Numbered from the stretch's first letter, positions 33,218-42,950 are shown. The stretch: DNA of 64,000 bases from Granulicella sp. S190 (GCF_009766095.1 NZ_LMUD01000014.1:21247-85246); one strand, 5' to 3'. Program-made: numbers and translations. Notes: generated by a model from the letters alone, not told the origin.

Positions 33218-33605
33218 GTTCTCCTCTCGCGATGTAACTGTTATTGAGTATCGTCATCGGCGTATTTTCGAGAGATCTTAGTGCCCGATTACTGTCTTTG
33301 GCAGCTCCGTCGAGCCACTCTACAACCTGATTCAAGGCAACCACAGTCTTTGGGGCATTTGGAGAGCTGTGTCGGACTTGATCTACGACAGATTTGCTGC
33401 GCTGAATCGTCTGGGCTAAATTTTCGTGAAGTGACCTGGCGAGTATTGCTCTTTGCTCAAAACGTCCCGAGTAGGCTTCGTCCAGCGATTTTTGATAGTG
33501 GCGTACTCCTCGCCGGTACATGGTATACAGGCCCAAGTCGAAGAGGACAAAAGAAAAGATTCCCCACAGAAACGAAACGAAGGTCGAAGATCCCAGTGTT
33601 TCCAT
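33180..33605 (-). CDS. Membrane-anchored lone DHp (HisKA_3) domain without ATPase domain
   Basis: A 141-residue protein. One transmembrane segment (about residues 8-30) is followed by a coiled linker and a helix reading LARSLHENLAQTIQRSKSV; it lines up closely with the DHp of the kinase two genes downstream (LARDLHDTLLQTIQGSKMV). The phospho-acceptor His60 and the ExxxQ residues Glu61 and Gln65, used for phosphatase activity in HisKA_3 kinases, are kept. No N, G1 or G2 box follows; the protein ends after the second DHp helix with a polar tail. It is the first gene of the operon and overlaps the regulator gene by 38 bases. It may act by mixed dimerisation or as a phosphotransfer or phosphatase adaptor. 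Confidence 0.78.
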   Translation of the reverse strand: METLGSSTFVSFLWGIFSFVLFDLGLYTMYRRGVRHYQKSLDEAYSGRFEQRAILARSLHENLAQTIQRSKSVVDQVRHSSPNAPKTVVALNQVVEWLDGAAKDSNRALRSLENTPMTILNNSYIARGEHANSKTNSHHDR

Positions 33606-33837
33606 GGTTTAGGCCTCCTATCAGCACCGAGTGCTACTGGCGCAGGTAGATCAGTAGCCTTGCTTGCGGTCGATGAAGCTCCAAGATTGAAAACAACCAC
33701 TACGAACTATCAAGGTTAACCTTATTAAGGTTAGAGATATGCAGCAAAGCCGCTTTCCACAGTCTTCAGCCTGTAGTTCTCCATAGTCCGTTCCGAGGTA
33801 ACAATTTTAAGGTATTCATAAGCTTCCGCCGTCCGCA

Positions 33838-35208
33838 TCACCAGAGGAAGTCGACAACAGGGAGATCGGTCGCAAGATCAGTGGAAGGCCGGGCTACGAT
33901 AGTTTCCTTCCGCAACGTGACCGTGCTGGCTTGATTGGATGAGGTGGAGAGGTTGGCGAGAAAGGCGTCGTTGAGTGGGAGGCCGGAGGGCTCGTCGGTA
34001 GAGAGCTTGTTGTCGATGAGGACGGGGTCTCGTTCTCGGGAAAAGTAACCTTCGGGACGAGCGATAAGAAGTTGACTGGTATGAGGCGGGACGGCGGCGG
34101 CTTGGCCTGCAGCCTTTGGTTCTGCTGGAACGGGTAGAAGGCGCAAGTTCAACAGAGTTGTGGAACGGGCGATGGGTGCTTTGTAAAAACGGATGTGACG
34201 GCCTTGAAACTCGAGATCGAAGTCGTACTCCTGGGTCGGCGAGGCGTGGAACGGGCCCCATCTTCCATCAGGGGCTGTAATGACTTCGTAGGCGGGCGTA
34301 GTGGATTCCGTTGCGTTGACCGGATAGATGCGGAGGTGTGCTCCGGCCAGTGGGAGGTTGGTGAAGGTACCATTCTCAAAGCCGGTGATGAGACCAGAGA
34401 GAGTGGGTGCGGCTTCTGGTACGACCTGAGTGGTTGCGGGGGCTACGCCAGTGATGAACTTGTACATCTCCGCGAAGGCAGACGGATAGAAGGCCAGTTC
34501 CCGGTGATCGAGATTGGGGAGGACGATGTTTGTTGCTCCGGCAAGCGCTGGGCCTTCAGCGGTGACGCCGGTGGGGCGTTGAGGCGCGCCAAAAGAGATG
34601 GCCGTTGGTTGAGCGTATTTGTCGAGCTTATCGCTACGGAGAGTCATCACCTTTACGCCAGATGATGGCACCTCGGAGCGGTCGCCATAGGCGTGATTGA
34701 GTGATTGCAGGTAGTGGCCTTTTCCATTGAACTCGCCGTCGAGATTGGTGTCCATCGCGAGCACTCCATGATTCGGCGTGCCGCAGGTAATGGCATAGGC
34801 GACGTTGTTACTGCCTCCGTGGAGGAGATAGTTGCGGATCGTCATCCCGCCTCTGCTGCTACCGATGAGGGCGACCTTGGAGCTGTGGGTTTCGATGAGT
34901 ACACGGGTGACGAAGGCGCTGAGTTCGGCGGTAGCGTCGGTGGTGGACGAGCGGTTCACCTCATCGATGGTGTCATCGGCGCGGGAGTTAGGGTGGGAGA
35001 AGCGGACGGCGTAGAGTTTATCAGCGGGGTAGTTGTTCGACTCAAAGAGCCAGATGATACCGATCCACTTGGAAGCGTCGTCTCCGTTGCCGTGGACGAA
35101 GACAATGGGAAGAGAGGTGTTGGCTGGGGTCTGGGTAAACGAGGCGGACGATGACATCAGCAGAAGGGCAGCGAGAGCGAAGAGGGTGCGGACGATGCGA
35201 TAGCTCAT
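33838..35208 (-). CDS. Secreted alpha/beta hydrolase, lipase/esterase-like
   Basis: A 456-residue exported protein with a signal peptide ending near SSASFTQ. The hydrolase core reads LPIVFVHGNGDDASKW, then VALIGSSRGGMTIRNYLL with the nucleophile Ser in GSSRG, and THSSK before it; the late His may be that of LDHRELAFYPS. After residue 265 there is a second, beta-rich domain (LSGLITGFENGTFTNLPLAGAHLRIYPV) resembling a carbohydrate- or lipid-binding module. It resembles PGAP1/lipase class 2 proteins, but the substrate is uncertain. It is a single gene. Confidence 0.8.
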   Translation of the reverse strand: MSYRIVRTLFALAALLLMSSSASFTQTPANTSLPIVFVHGNGDDASKWIGIIWLFESNNYPADKLYAVRFSHPNSRADDTIDEVNRSSTTDATAELSAFVTRVLIETHSSKVALIGSSRGGMTIRNYLLHGGSNNVAYAITCGTPNHGVLAMDTNLDGEFNGKGHYLQSLNHAYGDRSEVPSSGVKVMTLRSDKLDKYAQPTAISFGAPQRPTGVTAEGPALAGATNIVLPNLDHRELAFYPSAFAEMYKFITGVAPATTQVVPEAAPTLSGLITGFENGTFTNLPLAGAHLRIYPVNATESTTPAYEVITAPDGRWGPFHASPTQEYDFDLEFQGRHIRFYKAPIARSTTLLNLRLLPVPAEPKAAGQAAAVPPHTSQLLIARPEGYFSRERDPVLIDNKLSTDEPSGLPLNDAFLANLSTSSNQASTVTLRKETIVARPSTDLATDLPVVDFLW

Positions 35209-35529
35209 AGGGAAAGTACCTGTTTGGCAGACGGTATTGTGAGCAGCGAGAAGTTGGCGCGAAAAAAATATGGTGACCGATGTGAGAGATGATGCAGAAC
35301 GATCTTTGACTCTGCGATGGCTTTCTTCTGCGCTCTCGTATTAAAGAACTTTGCGAGACATGGCCTCATCATCTTACTCAGAGCTTTGTCTTCTTAGCGA
35401 GTAGAGCAGCTCTTTCTGTGACGAGGTAGCCTAATGCCACTGGTTTTTAGTGCGAACCCTCAGAGAATAAGCTGTGGAACAGCTTGACTCGATGAATTTT
35501 CGTCGCTTGAGCCGAATTGGAGAATTAAG
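35209..35529. promoter_or_regulatory. Upstream region of nikR and the hydrolase gene
   Basis: These 321 bases separate two divergent genes and hold no gene. An AAGCTG-N5-CAGCTT palindrome (35469-35485) lies about 45 bases before the nikR start and may be an operator. TTGGAGAATTAAG before 35530 is the nikR ribosome site. Confidence 0.35.
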
Positions 35530-35982
35530 ATGCCGCAACTAAGCAGAACCGGAGTTTCGCTCGAAGAAGATCTTTTGAAGGAGTTTGACCGGCTGATTAA
35601 GAAACGTGGCTATGCTAACCGCTCGGAGGCGTTCCGCGACCTTATTCGAGATGCTCTTCTGACCGAGACCATCGACTCGAATAAGCCCGTCGTAGGAACT
35701 CTGACACTGGTTTACGATCACCACGTTCCAAGTCTTTCGCAGAAGCTTACAGAGATTCAGCATGCCGCCGGCACAACGATTCTTGCAGCGACCCACATCC
35801 ATCTCGACCATCACTATTGTCTGGAAGTGGTGATTATGAAGGGAAGGAGCAAAGATCTTCAGGGTATTGCTGATCGTATACTCGCCTTGCGCGGAGTGGA
35901 TTTAGGCAAGTTGGTGTTGACCAATTCGGGCAAGGATCTGAAGGGCGGCAAGCACGATCATCCTCATGGCGCTTCCAGATAA
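35530..35982 (+). CDS. nikR: Nickel-responsive regulator NikR
   Basis: A 150-residue ribbon-helix-helix protein with an ACT-like metal-sensing domain. The N-terminal strand and helix read SRTGVSLEEDLLKEFDRLI and GYANRSEAFRDLIRDAL. High-affinity nickel ligands are all present: His78, His89, His91 and Cys97, in ATHIHLDHHYCLEV. A C-terminal HDHPHG tail adds more possible metal ligands. The nickel transporter gene lies 172 bases downstream on the same strand and is its likely target. Confidence 0.96.
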   Translation: MPQLSRTGVSLEEDLLKEFDRLIKKRGYANRSEAFRDLIRDALLTETIDSNKPVVGTLTLVYDHHVPSLSQKLTEIQHAAGTTILAATHIHLDHHYCLEVVIMKGRSKDLQGIADRILALRGVDLGKLVLTNSGKDLKGGKHDHPHGASR

Positions 35983-36090
35983 GCGAGTTCTGAGGGTGAG
36001 GGTGCTTCGGCCCAGCACAGTCGGTAAGTGAAACGCTAACTGAGAGAGCCAACTCGTGTTGGCAGGTGCAGAGACGCCGATGCGGCTTTT

Positions 36091-36119
36091 GGTAACACGC
36101 ATTTCTAATAAGTGCTACC
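36091..36119. promoter_or_regulatory. Candidate NikR operator before the nickel transporter gene
   Basis: GGTAACAC (36091-36098) and GTGCTACC (36112-36119) form a dyad that matches at seven of eight positions around a 13-base spacer. It ends 35 bases before the transporter start, where a repressor would block transcription. It is the best dyad in the gap; binding is not shown. Confidence 0.45.
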
Positions 36120-36154
36120 ATCGCCTGTAGGTTTTTGGCTCTTAGGCGAACTCA

Positions 36155-37267
36155 ATGACAAGCTTTCTTCGGGCATTGCTCCATGACGAGCCGGGCAGCA
36201 CAAAGACGAAAGTGGTGGGCATCTACGGAGTTCTGCTGGTCTTCAATTTGGCCGCGTGGGCATGGGCGCTTGTTGCCTTCCGCCAGTATCCCGTTCTTCT
36301 GGGCACTGCTTTCCTGGCTTATAGCTTCGGACTTCGTCACGCAGTAGATGCCGATCATATCGCCGCAATCGATAACGTGACCCGCAAGCTGATGCAGGGA
36401 GGCAAACGTCCCGTTGCGGTAGGGTTTATGTTTTCGCTCGGGCATTCCACTGTCGTGGTGCTGGGCTCGGTCGCCATCGCTGCCACCGCAATGGCTCTGC
36501 AACATCGCCTGGTAGCGTTCAAGGAGATAGGAGGGGTGATCGGCACTCTAGTGTCGACTCTCTTTCTGTTCGGAATTGCGGTCGCGAATCTTGTCGTCCT
36601 TCGATCTGTTTTTAAGGCATTCAGGAGGGTTCGACGAGGGGAACCTTATGTCGAAGAGGATTTTGACCTGTTGCTGGCCAATCGTGGATTTCTTTCCCGT
36701 TTGTTCCGTCCGATCTTCGATCTGATCCAGAGCAGCTGGCATATGTATCCGCTAGGCATTCTGTTCGGGCTTGGATTCGATACCGCGACCGAGATAGGGT
36801 TGCTGGGTATCTCAGCGGCTGAGGCTTCCAAAGGCCTATCTCTGTGGTCGATTCTTGTCTTTCCGACTTTATTTACTGCAGGGATGTCGTTGATTGATAC
36901 GACTGACAACATCCTTATGCTGGGAGCGTATGGCTGGGCCTTCGTGAAGCCCATTCGCAAGCTCTACTACAACATCACCATCACTTCGATCTCCGTTCTG
37001 GTTGGATTTGCAGTCGGTGGAATTGAGGCTTTGGGGTTGCTGGCGGGGCAATTTCACTTGACCGGCGCGTTCTGGGAGTTTGTCGTCAAGCTGAACGATC
37101 ACTTTGGAGTTCTGGGCTACTGCATTATCGCGCTCTTTGCTGCGAGTTGGCTCGTATCCATCGCAATCTACAAATGGCGGCGACTGGATGCCATGGAACT
37201 CAACGCAGAAGCTGGAGCTATCCCTGCAATCGGCAAACAACCGAAGCAGCCTGCGATGAGCGCATAG
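36155..37267 (+). CDS. High-affinity nickel/cobalt transporter (NiCoT: HoxN/NixA family)
   Basis: A 370-residue permease with eight helices. The signature in helix two is RHAVDADHIAAIDN, with the HxxxxDH-type metal-binding residues; FSLGHSTVV, LGFDTATEIGLLGIS and LFTAGMSLIDTTDN are the other three family motifs. It follows nikR and carries a candidate operator in its leader, so it is likely repressed when nickel is plentiful. No nickel enzyme gene is found in this window. Confidence 0.95.
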   Translation: MTSFLRALLHDEPGSTKTKVVGIYGVLLVFNLAAWAWALVAFRQYPVLLGTAFLAYSFGLRHAVDADHIAAIDNVTRKLMQGGKRPVAVGFMFSLGHSTVVVLGSVAIAATAMALQHRLVAFKEIGGVIGTLVSTLFLFGIAVANLVVLRSVFKAFRRVRRGEPYVEEDFDLLLANRGFLSRLFRPIFDLIQSSWHMYPLGILFGLGFDTATEIGLLGISAAEASKGLSLWSILVFPTLFTAGMSLIDTTDNILMLGAYGWAFVKPIRKLYYNITITSISVLVGFAVGGIEALGLLAGQFHLTGAFWEFVVKLNDHFGVLGYCIIALFAASWLVSIAIYKWRRLDAMELNAEAGAIPAIGKQPKQPAMSA

Positions 37268-37483
37268 GTTTTTGTTTTCGTCGAGCAGCGTGAGAATCGC
37301 CAGTTTCTTCGTCTTCAATCTCCGAAAGAAATAGCTTGCCTCCTCGGGTATTTGATTACTTTTGGACACAAGAAGGCATCGTTGATGGAGTCGTGCATCT
37401 TGGCCTCGTGCGGCGAGAGCGAGTCACTTGTTGGCTGCACCTTGTAGAATCAACGTCGTGTATCCGCTGGAGACAGGCAGTTT

Positions 37484-40450
37484 GTGATGGGACGGCGACC
37501 ACCTCGAAGCATATGCGCCGCCATTCTCGGGCTTGCGATCTGCTTGCTTCTGCGATGTCCCTTGTACGGAGCTGATGCTCCGCAGTCGCAGTATATGCGC
37601 AGCGTCTGGAGAGTGCAGGACGGCTTGCCCGAGGATACCGTGCAAGCGCTCGCCGAGACAGGAGATGGATATCTCTGGATCGGGACGACGGGAGGCCTGA
37701 CGCGCTTCGATGGAATGCGCTTCGTGCTCAATGGTTCCAATACACTGCCTTCCCCTGGGGTGAACAGTATCTTCTGCCTCTCGCCATCGAGAGATGGAAG
37801 TTTATGGATTGGGACTGAGGGGGGCGGTCTGCTGCGCCTGCTGAACGGTTCTGTAAAACATTATGGCGAAGAGGAGGGCCTGACCGATGGGTTTGTACGC
37901 AGCGTCTTTGAGGATCACCGCGGCACGCTCTGGATAGGAACAGACAGCGGACTGTTTCGGGTTGAAGGGGATCGGGTAAAGCGCATCGGAAGAGCAGATG
38001 CGAAAGGTCCGCTGGCAGTGCACGAGATCTCAGAGGACAGTATAGGGAAGATATGGGTAGGTGGATCGCGGCTCCTTTCTATTGAAGGAGAGGAGATACA
38101 CTTCTACGATCTTCCTGGCTCCTACAGCAGCAATCGCGTAAAGGCCGTACTGCAGACCACTGACGGAACGGTGTGGGTGGGGACTGTGAGCGGTCTGGAA
38201 CGGCTCTCCCGAGGTAAGTTCGAAGCTGTCCCTGCGTTGAGGGGCACGGTGCGAGCGCTGATGCAGACAAGTGATGGAACGCTCTGGATTGGCACTATCG
38301 GCGATGGTGTCTGGACATACAGGGACGGGGTCTTTTCGCATCTGCGTGGTCTGCTGCCCGGTAACACCGTGCTCAGAATCTTCGAAGACAGTAGCCATCA
38401 GATATGGTTCGGTCTGGTGGGTGGGTTGGTTCGATTGAGTCGAACCCCGGTCCGCGTGGTGCCGTTGCCTGGTGGATCGGATTCGGATTACGAGACGATC
38501 TCGGGAGATGGTGACGGAAGCTTATGGGTCGTCGCGTCAGGCGTCTATCGAGTCGTCGATGGCATTGCGCTGCCTTATCGGTTCAGGAAGTTGCCAGAGG
38601 TACGAATAAGAAATATTTTTCGCGGCCGCGACGGCGACCTATGGATAGGGACCGATGGAACTGGAGCCTATCGCCTGACTCCCCACGGGATAGTGCACTA
38701 CTCGGCTCCTTCCGAGCTGACAAACAACTTCATCCGGGCCTTCCTTGAAGGCCGGAATGGCGATATGTGGATTGCCACCGATGAGGGGGTGAGTCTTCTC
38801 ACACGGCAGAGCGTGCGGAAGTTGACGATGGCGGATGGTCTCGTTCACTTCAGCACGCGCAGCTTGCTCGAGGATGACAAGGGAGATATCTGGATTGGAA
38901 CTGATCAAGGGCTGAGCCGGTGGCATCAGAACGGCTTTGCGCATGATGCAGCTACTGAGGCTCTCCAAAATGAAAAGGTGTGGGCTATCTATGAAGACCC
39001 AACCCATACCATCTGGTTCGGCACTCGGGATCACGGTCTATTTCGCTATCAAAACGGTCGCATCGCGCAGTTCACCACGGTGCAGGGGCTGGCCAGTAAC
39101 AGCATCTACCAGATACTCGAGGATCCGCAGCGTCGGCTCTGGCTGAGTGGACCGAATAGCATCTCCTCTTTGAGCGAGCCTCAGCTTAATGGAAGTTCAG
39201 AGGGTGGAGGACACCTGAGTGTGTCAGTCTACCCGATGCCTTACGGTGCAGAGGATGCGCAGATGTATGGGGGGCGCCAGCCATCGGGCTATCTTGATCC
39301 GAACGGCAGCGTTTGGTTTCCCAGCAGTAAAGGCGCTGTTCAAGTACTGCTGAATGATAAGTTCGTTCCGGGGCTACCCAGACTCCTCCTTGAGAATGTA
39401 ACGCTCGATGGTCGAACGCTGCCGCTCACCGGTTTAGTCCAGCTGCCTTCGAGGATGACCCGGCTTGAGTTCAGCTATGCGCCCCTGTCGCTACGTCCGC
39501 AGACGGGAATCCGTTACCAGTACAAGCTCGAGGGCTTCGACAGGAACTGGGTCTATGCAGGAACAAATCTCTCGGCTTCGTATACAAACCTTCCAGCTGG
39601 GACCTATCGTTTTCGTGTACAGGCCTTCGAGGTAAACAACCCGACATTGTTAACGGAGGCCAGCATAGAGGTGCGCCGGTCGCCCTTCTTCTGGCAAAGA
39701 TGGTGGTTCCTCTTGCTGTGTACGACCGCTTTGCTGTTGTTGACATGGGCGGTTTATCGGTTGCGTATGCATCAGGTGCGTCTGCGCTTCCGGGCTGTTT
39801 TTGAAGAGCGGGAACGGTTGGCTCGCGAGATGCACGACACCGTGATACAAGGGTGCACGAGCGTATCGGCACTGCTCGAAGCGGTGGCCAGTCTGCAGCC
39901 ACAGACGAAAGATCCTAAAGACGATCTTTTGCACCACGCACGCGAGCAGGTGCGGACGACTATCGATGAAGCGCGCCATGCTGTCTGGAACCTTCGCCAC
40001 GAGGACGGAGCAGCGGTAGATCTAAACGCGTCGATCGCCGCGATCTCAGCTCAAACGCTGAGAGACTTCGGAGTAACGGTAAGCCACCCAGTGAATGGCG
40101 AGGCATACTCCGTGCCGGGAGCGGTGTCTCGCGAACTTTTGATGGTGGTGCGAGAGGCTATCTACAATGCGATACTTCATGGACATCCGACTCAGATCAC
40201 GGTAGCGATCCGGTACGAAACAAAGCAGCTCTGTCTTCTTGTGATCGATGATGGCGTGGGGTTCAAGCCGGGGGGTGTCCCGGTAGATCATCACTATGGT
40301 ATTACGGGGATGCAGGAGCGCATGGAGCAGCTAGGGGGAACGTTTGCGATGGAGAGCGAGCCTGGTTCGGGGACGCAGGTTAAGCTGACCATTGAACGTT
40401 CCATCCTGTCATCGAAGGCGGAGCACGGAAGGCGATGGGCGATAAGCTGA
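37484..40450 (+). CDS. Two-propeller sensor histidine kinase (HK1)
   Basis: A 988-residue membrane sensor. After a signal peptide, about 14 WxGT-type strands (YLWIGTTGGLTRFDG, LWIGTDSGLFRV, IWFGTRDHGLFRY and others) indicate two seven-bladed propellers up to residue ~620. A Y_Y_Y domain (RYQYKLEGFDRNWVYAG) and one transmembrane helix follow. The HisKA_3 domain has LAREMHDTVIQ with His784 and an intact DxxxQ. The ATPase domain ends with HYGITGMQERMEQLGG. Such receptors sense glycans in the periplasm. Start is GTG (37484) or ATG (37487). Its regulator is most likely the gene at 44072. Confidence 0.93.
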   Translation: MMGRRPPRSICAAILGLAICLLLRCPLYGADAPQSQYMRSVWRVQDGLPEDTVQALAETGDGYLWIGTTGGLTRFDGMRFVLNGSNTLPSPGVNSIFCLSPSRDGSLWIGTEGGGLLRLLNGSVKHYGEEEGLTDGFVRSVFEDHRGTLWIGTDSGLFRVEGDRVKRIGRADAKGPLAVHEISEDSIGKIWVGGSRLLSIEGEEIHFYDLPGSYSSNRVKAVLQTTDGTVWVGTVSGLERLSRGKFEAVPALRGTVRALMQTSDGTLWIGTIGDGVWTYRDGVFSHLRGLLPGNTVLRIFEDSSHQIWFGLVGGLVRLSRTPVRVVPLPGGSDSDYETISGDGDGSLWVVASGVYRVVDGIALPYRFRKLPEVRIRNIFRGRDGDLWIGTDGTGAYRLTPHGIVHYSAPSELTNNFIRAFLEGRNGDMWIATDEGVSLLTRQSVRKLTMADGLVHFSTRSLLEDDKGDIWIGTDQGLSRWHQNGFAHDAATEALQNEKVWAIYEDPTHTIWFGTRDHGLFRYQNGRIAQFTTVQGLASNSIYQILEDPQRRLWLSGPNSISSLSEPQLNGSSEGGGHLSVSVYPMPYGAEDAQMYGGRQPSGYLDPNGSVWFPSSKGAVQVLLNDKFVPGLPRLLLENVTLDGRTLPLTGLVQLPSRMTRLEFSYAPLSLRPQTGIRYQYKLEGFDRNWVYAGTNLSASYTNLPAGTYRFRVQAFEVNNPTLLTEASIEVRRSPFFWQRWWFLLLCTTALLLLTWAVYRLRMHQVRLRFRAVFEERERLAREMHDTVIQGCTSVSALLEAVASLQPQTKDPKDDLLHHAREQVRTTIDEARHAVWNLRHEDGAAVDLNASIAAISAQTLRDFGVTVSHPVNGEAYSVPGAVSRELLMVVREAIYNAILHGHPTQITVAIRYETKQLCLLVIDDGVGFKPGGVPVDHHYGITGMQERMEQLGGTFAMESEPGSGTQVKLTIERSILSSKAEHGRRWAIS

Positions 40451-40454
40451 GCGA

Positions 40455-42950
40455 TCACCCTGTCGTTTCGATGGTGATCTGTGCTGAAGCAAGCGATGGA
40501 GCTGTTGAGGTGAGAGTGATTGTGCCTGGCCGGCCATTGGATTGGAGAAGAACGAGCGCGAGACCGCTGAAGGCTCTCCTCGTACTCGCTTTATAGGGCT
40601 CGTGGCTATCAGGTTGGCCGTTATCGACACCGATAATGCTCCCTTCGCCTTTTATCGTGAAGGCGATTCCGTTGTTTGCGGTTGGGACGATACGGTCTTG
40701 AGCATCCTGGACCTGCACGGTGATGTGAGCGATATCGTCGGGGCTGGTGCGGATGTGCTCTCGATCGGCGATGAGGGCGAGCTTTGCCGGTGTACCGGTA
40801 GTATGCACTTCGGTGGTCATCGTCACCTGACCATCCTTGATGCCTTTGGCAAGTAGGATGCCCGGTGCATAAGGGACATCCCATGTCAGGTGAAGGTCCG
40901 CAGTCGTCTGTAGAGCTTTGGCGCGAGGAGGATATGTGCCGTATTTGTGAACCATGCCAGGACGTGGGAAGGCATAGCCCTTACTGCCCAGGCTCTTGCC
41001 ATTGAGAAAAAGTTCCACTGTGTCGCAGTTGGTATAGCAGATTACCGGAATGACTTCACCTTCTCTCCCTTCCCAGTTCCAGTGGGGAAGCAGATGGAGA
41101 ACGGGCTCCTTACGCCAGAGACTTTGGTAGAAGTAGAAGCTGTCTTTTGGGAAGCCGCAGGTATCGAGCGCGCCAAAGGCCGCGACCTTATTCGGCCAGC
41201 GGGCTTCGCCGAGATAGTCGATGCCGGTCCAGAGAAAGTCGCCGCTGACATAGTCGTACGTCTGGACGAACTTCTGTTGCTGCTCTACCTGGAGGAGTGT
41301 GTTGGCAGGCCACTGGAAGAGGTTGCTGGGCTCGTCGAGGGCATAAACACCGCGACCGCCAAAGAGAGCTGTGCTCTCCGTGCCGATGAAACGGCGTTGC
41401 GGATAATCGTGACGGTCGATACTGTAAAACTTCTCGCGCCGGTCGCGCCAGCGGTCGACGTAGTTGTAACCGACCACATCCAACTTTTCAAGGAACTCAG
41501 GTAGCGCTGTCCTGGGCTCGGCTGCGATCTGATCGCAGCCGACGGTGACCAAACGGGTCGGATCGTGCGCGCGGATAATATCTATCAGGTGTTGCAGGGT
41601 GGCGGGACCACGGGGATCGGTCTGGTCGGGAACTTCGTTGCCTGCGCTCCAGATCACGATCGAGGGATGATTGCGATCACGTTCCAGCATGGCGGTAAGA
41701 TCGCGCTCCGACCACTCGTCGAAGTATTTGTGATATCCAAACTCCGGGGTTCCCCCCTTTGGCTGCCTCCATTCGTCGAAGGCCTCAGCCATTACGAGGA
41801 AGCCCATGCGGTCGAGCAGATCAAGCAGCTCGGGCGCTGAAGGATTGTGGCTCAGCCTGATGGCGTTGCAACCCATCTGTTGAAGCAACTCGAGGCGGCG
41901 CTCCCAGAGACGCTCAGGAACCGAAGCGCCGACAGAGCCGCCATCAGCGTGGATGCAGACGCCATTCAGCTTAAGGTGTTCGCCGTTGAGAAAGAAGCCT
42001 CCATTGGCGTCGAAGCGAATCTCGCGTATGCCGAAAGAGGTTGTCTCGCTGTCAATCGGCTTGCCATGTAGAAGAACGGTAGAGCGTGCCTGGTATAGGT
42101 GCGGGGTGGTGTTAGACCATAGTGCCGGCGAAGCTACTTCGAGCTTCTGCTGAAGAATAACTTCGGAGCCTTTCGCGAGAGCGTGAGCGGTGATTGTCTG
42201 CTGGACCACCGTGCCGGCAGCATCGAGGATCACTGTCGCCAGTTCAAGGTCAGCATCCTGCATGCTCTCGTTTCGTATCCGGGTGGTGATATCGATCGTG
42301 GCGTTTGACGGGGTGATGGAAGGTGTACGAACGCAGATACCGCATGGAACGATATGAATGGGGTCCGTCATGCGGAGCCAGCTATGCCGATAGATGCCGG
42401 AGCCGGAGTACCATCGGCAGTTAGGTTGCAGGGAGTTGTCGACACGAACTGCGATCTGATTCGGTCGGCCATGAGGGACGAGATGCGGCGTGAGGTCGTA
42501 GGAGAATCCGATAAAGCCATAGGGCCTGAAACCCAGGGAGATGCCGTTGATCCAGACTTCGCTGCGCTGGTAAATCCCATCAAATTCGAGAGCGATCCGT
42601 CGGCCGCGACCGGAGGGAGGCACAACGAAGCTCTTGCGATACCAGCCGATACCAGTAGGAAGGCATGCACCATTTCCTTTTGCGGGCGCATTCTCGTCAA
42701 AGGAGCCTTCGATGCTCCAATCGTGAGGGAGGTCGAGCTGACGCCACGTGTTGTCATGGAAGGATGACGATTGAGCACCTTCGGGATCTCCCAGCAAGAA
42801 ACGCCAGTTTTTGTCGAAGCATGTCCTGCGGTCGGCGGCAGACTGGTTGATGGCACTCTGTGCGTTGAGCGGATCGATTCGCAGCGCGGAGGCTGCTCCA
42901 ACCAGAGCGGCATCGCCGAGGAAACCGCGACGAGTGAGGTGAAGGGTCAT
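40455..42950 (-). CDS. GH2 family beta-galactosidase-like enzyme, Tat-exported
   Basis: An 831-residue glycoside hydrolase of family 2. It starts LTRRGFLGDAAL, a twin-arginine signal. A sugar-binding domain (WRQLDLPHDWSIEGSF), an Ig-like domain and the TIM barrel follow; the barrel contains VCIHADGG and NAIRLSHNP. Acid/base Glu439 is in SAGNEVPD and nucleophile Glu525 in IGTEST. A C-terminal DUF4982-type domain is followed by an Ig-like end. The start at 42950 fits the signal; a frame continues to 43079. It is convergent with HK1 (stops five bases apart) and divergent from the esterase gene. Confidence 0.9.
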   Translation of the reverse strand: MTLHLTRRGFLGDAALVGAASALRIDPLNAQSAINQSAADRRTCFDKNWRFLLGDPEGAQSSSFHDNTWRQLDLPHDWSIEGSFDENAPAKGNGACLPTGIGWYRKSFVVPPSGRGRRIALEFDGIYQRSEVWINGISLGFRPYGFIGFSYDLTPHLVPHGRPNQIAVRVDNSLQPNCRWYSGSGIYRHSWLRMTDPIHIVPCGICVRTPSITPSNATIDITTRIRNESMQDADLELATVILDAAGTVVQQTITAHALAKGSEVILQQKLEVASPALWSNTTPHLYQARSTVLLHGKPIDSETTSFGIREIRFDANGGFFLNGEHLKLNGVCIHADGGSVGASVPERLWERRLELLQQMGCNAIRLSHNPSAPELLDLLDRMGFLVMAEAFDEWRQPKGGTPEFGYHKYFDEWSERDLTAMLERDRNHPSIVIWSAGNEVPDQTDPRGPATLQHLIDIIRAHDPTRLVTVGCDQIAAEPRTALPEFLEKLDVVGYNYVDRWRDRREKFYSIDRHDYPQRRFIGTESTALFGGRGVYALDEPSNLFQWPANTLLQVEQQQKFVQTYDYVSGDFLWTGIDYLGEARWPNKVAAFGALDTCGFPKDSFYFYQSLWRKEPVLHLLPHWNWEGREGEVIPVICYTNCDTVELFLNGKSLGSKGYAFPRPGMVHKYGTYPPRAKALQTTADLHLTWDVPYAPGILLAKGIKDGQVTMTTEVHTTGTPAKLALIADREHIRTSPDDIAHITVQVQDAQDRIVPTANNGIAFTIKGEGSIIGVDNGQPDSHEPYKASTRRAFSGLALVLLQSNGRPGTITLTSTAPSLASAQITIETTG

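Noticed and set aside
35983-36154. Possible nickel/cobalt or cobalamin riboswitch before the nickel transporter
   Set aside because: No B12 box or NiCo junction motif could be matched; a protein operator for NikR explains the dyad more simply.
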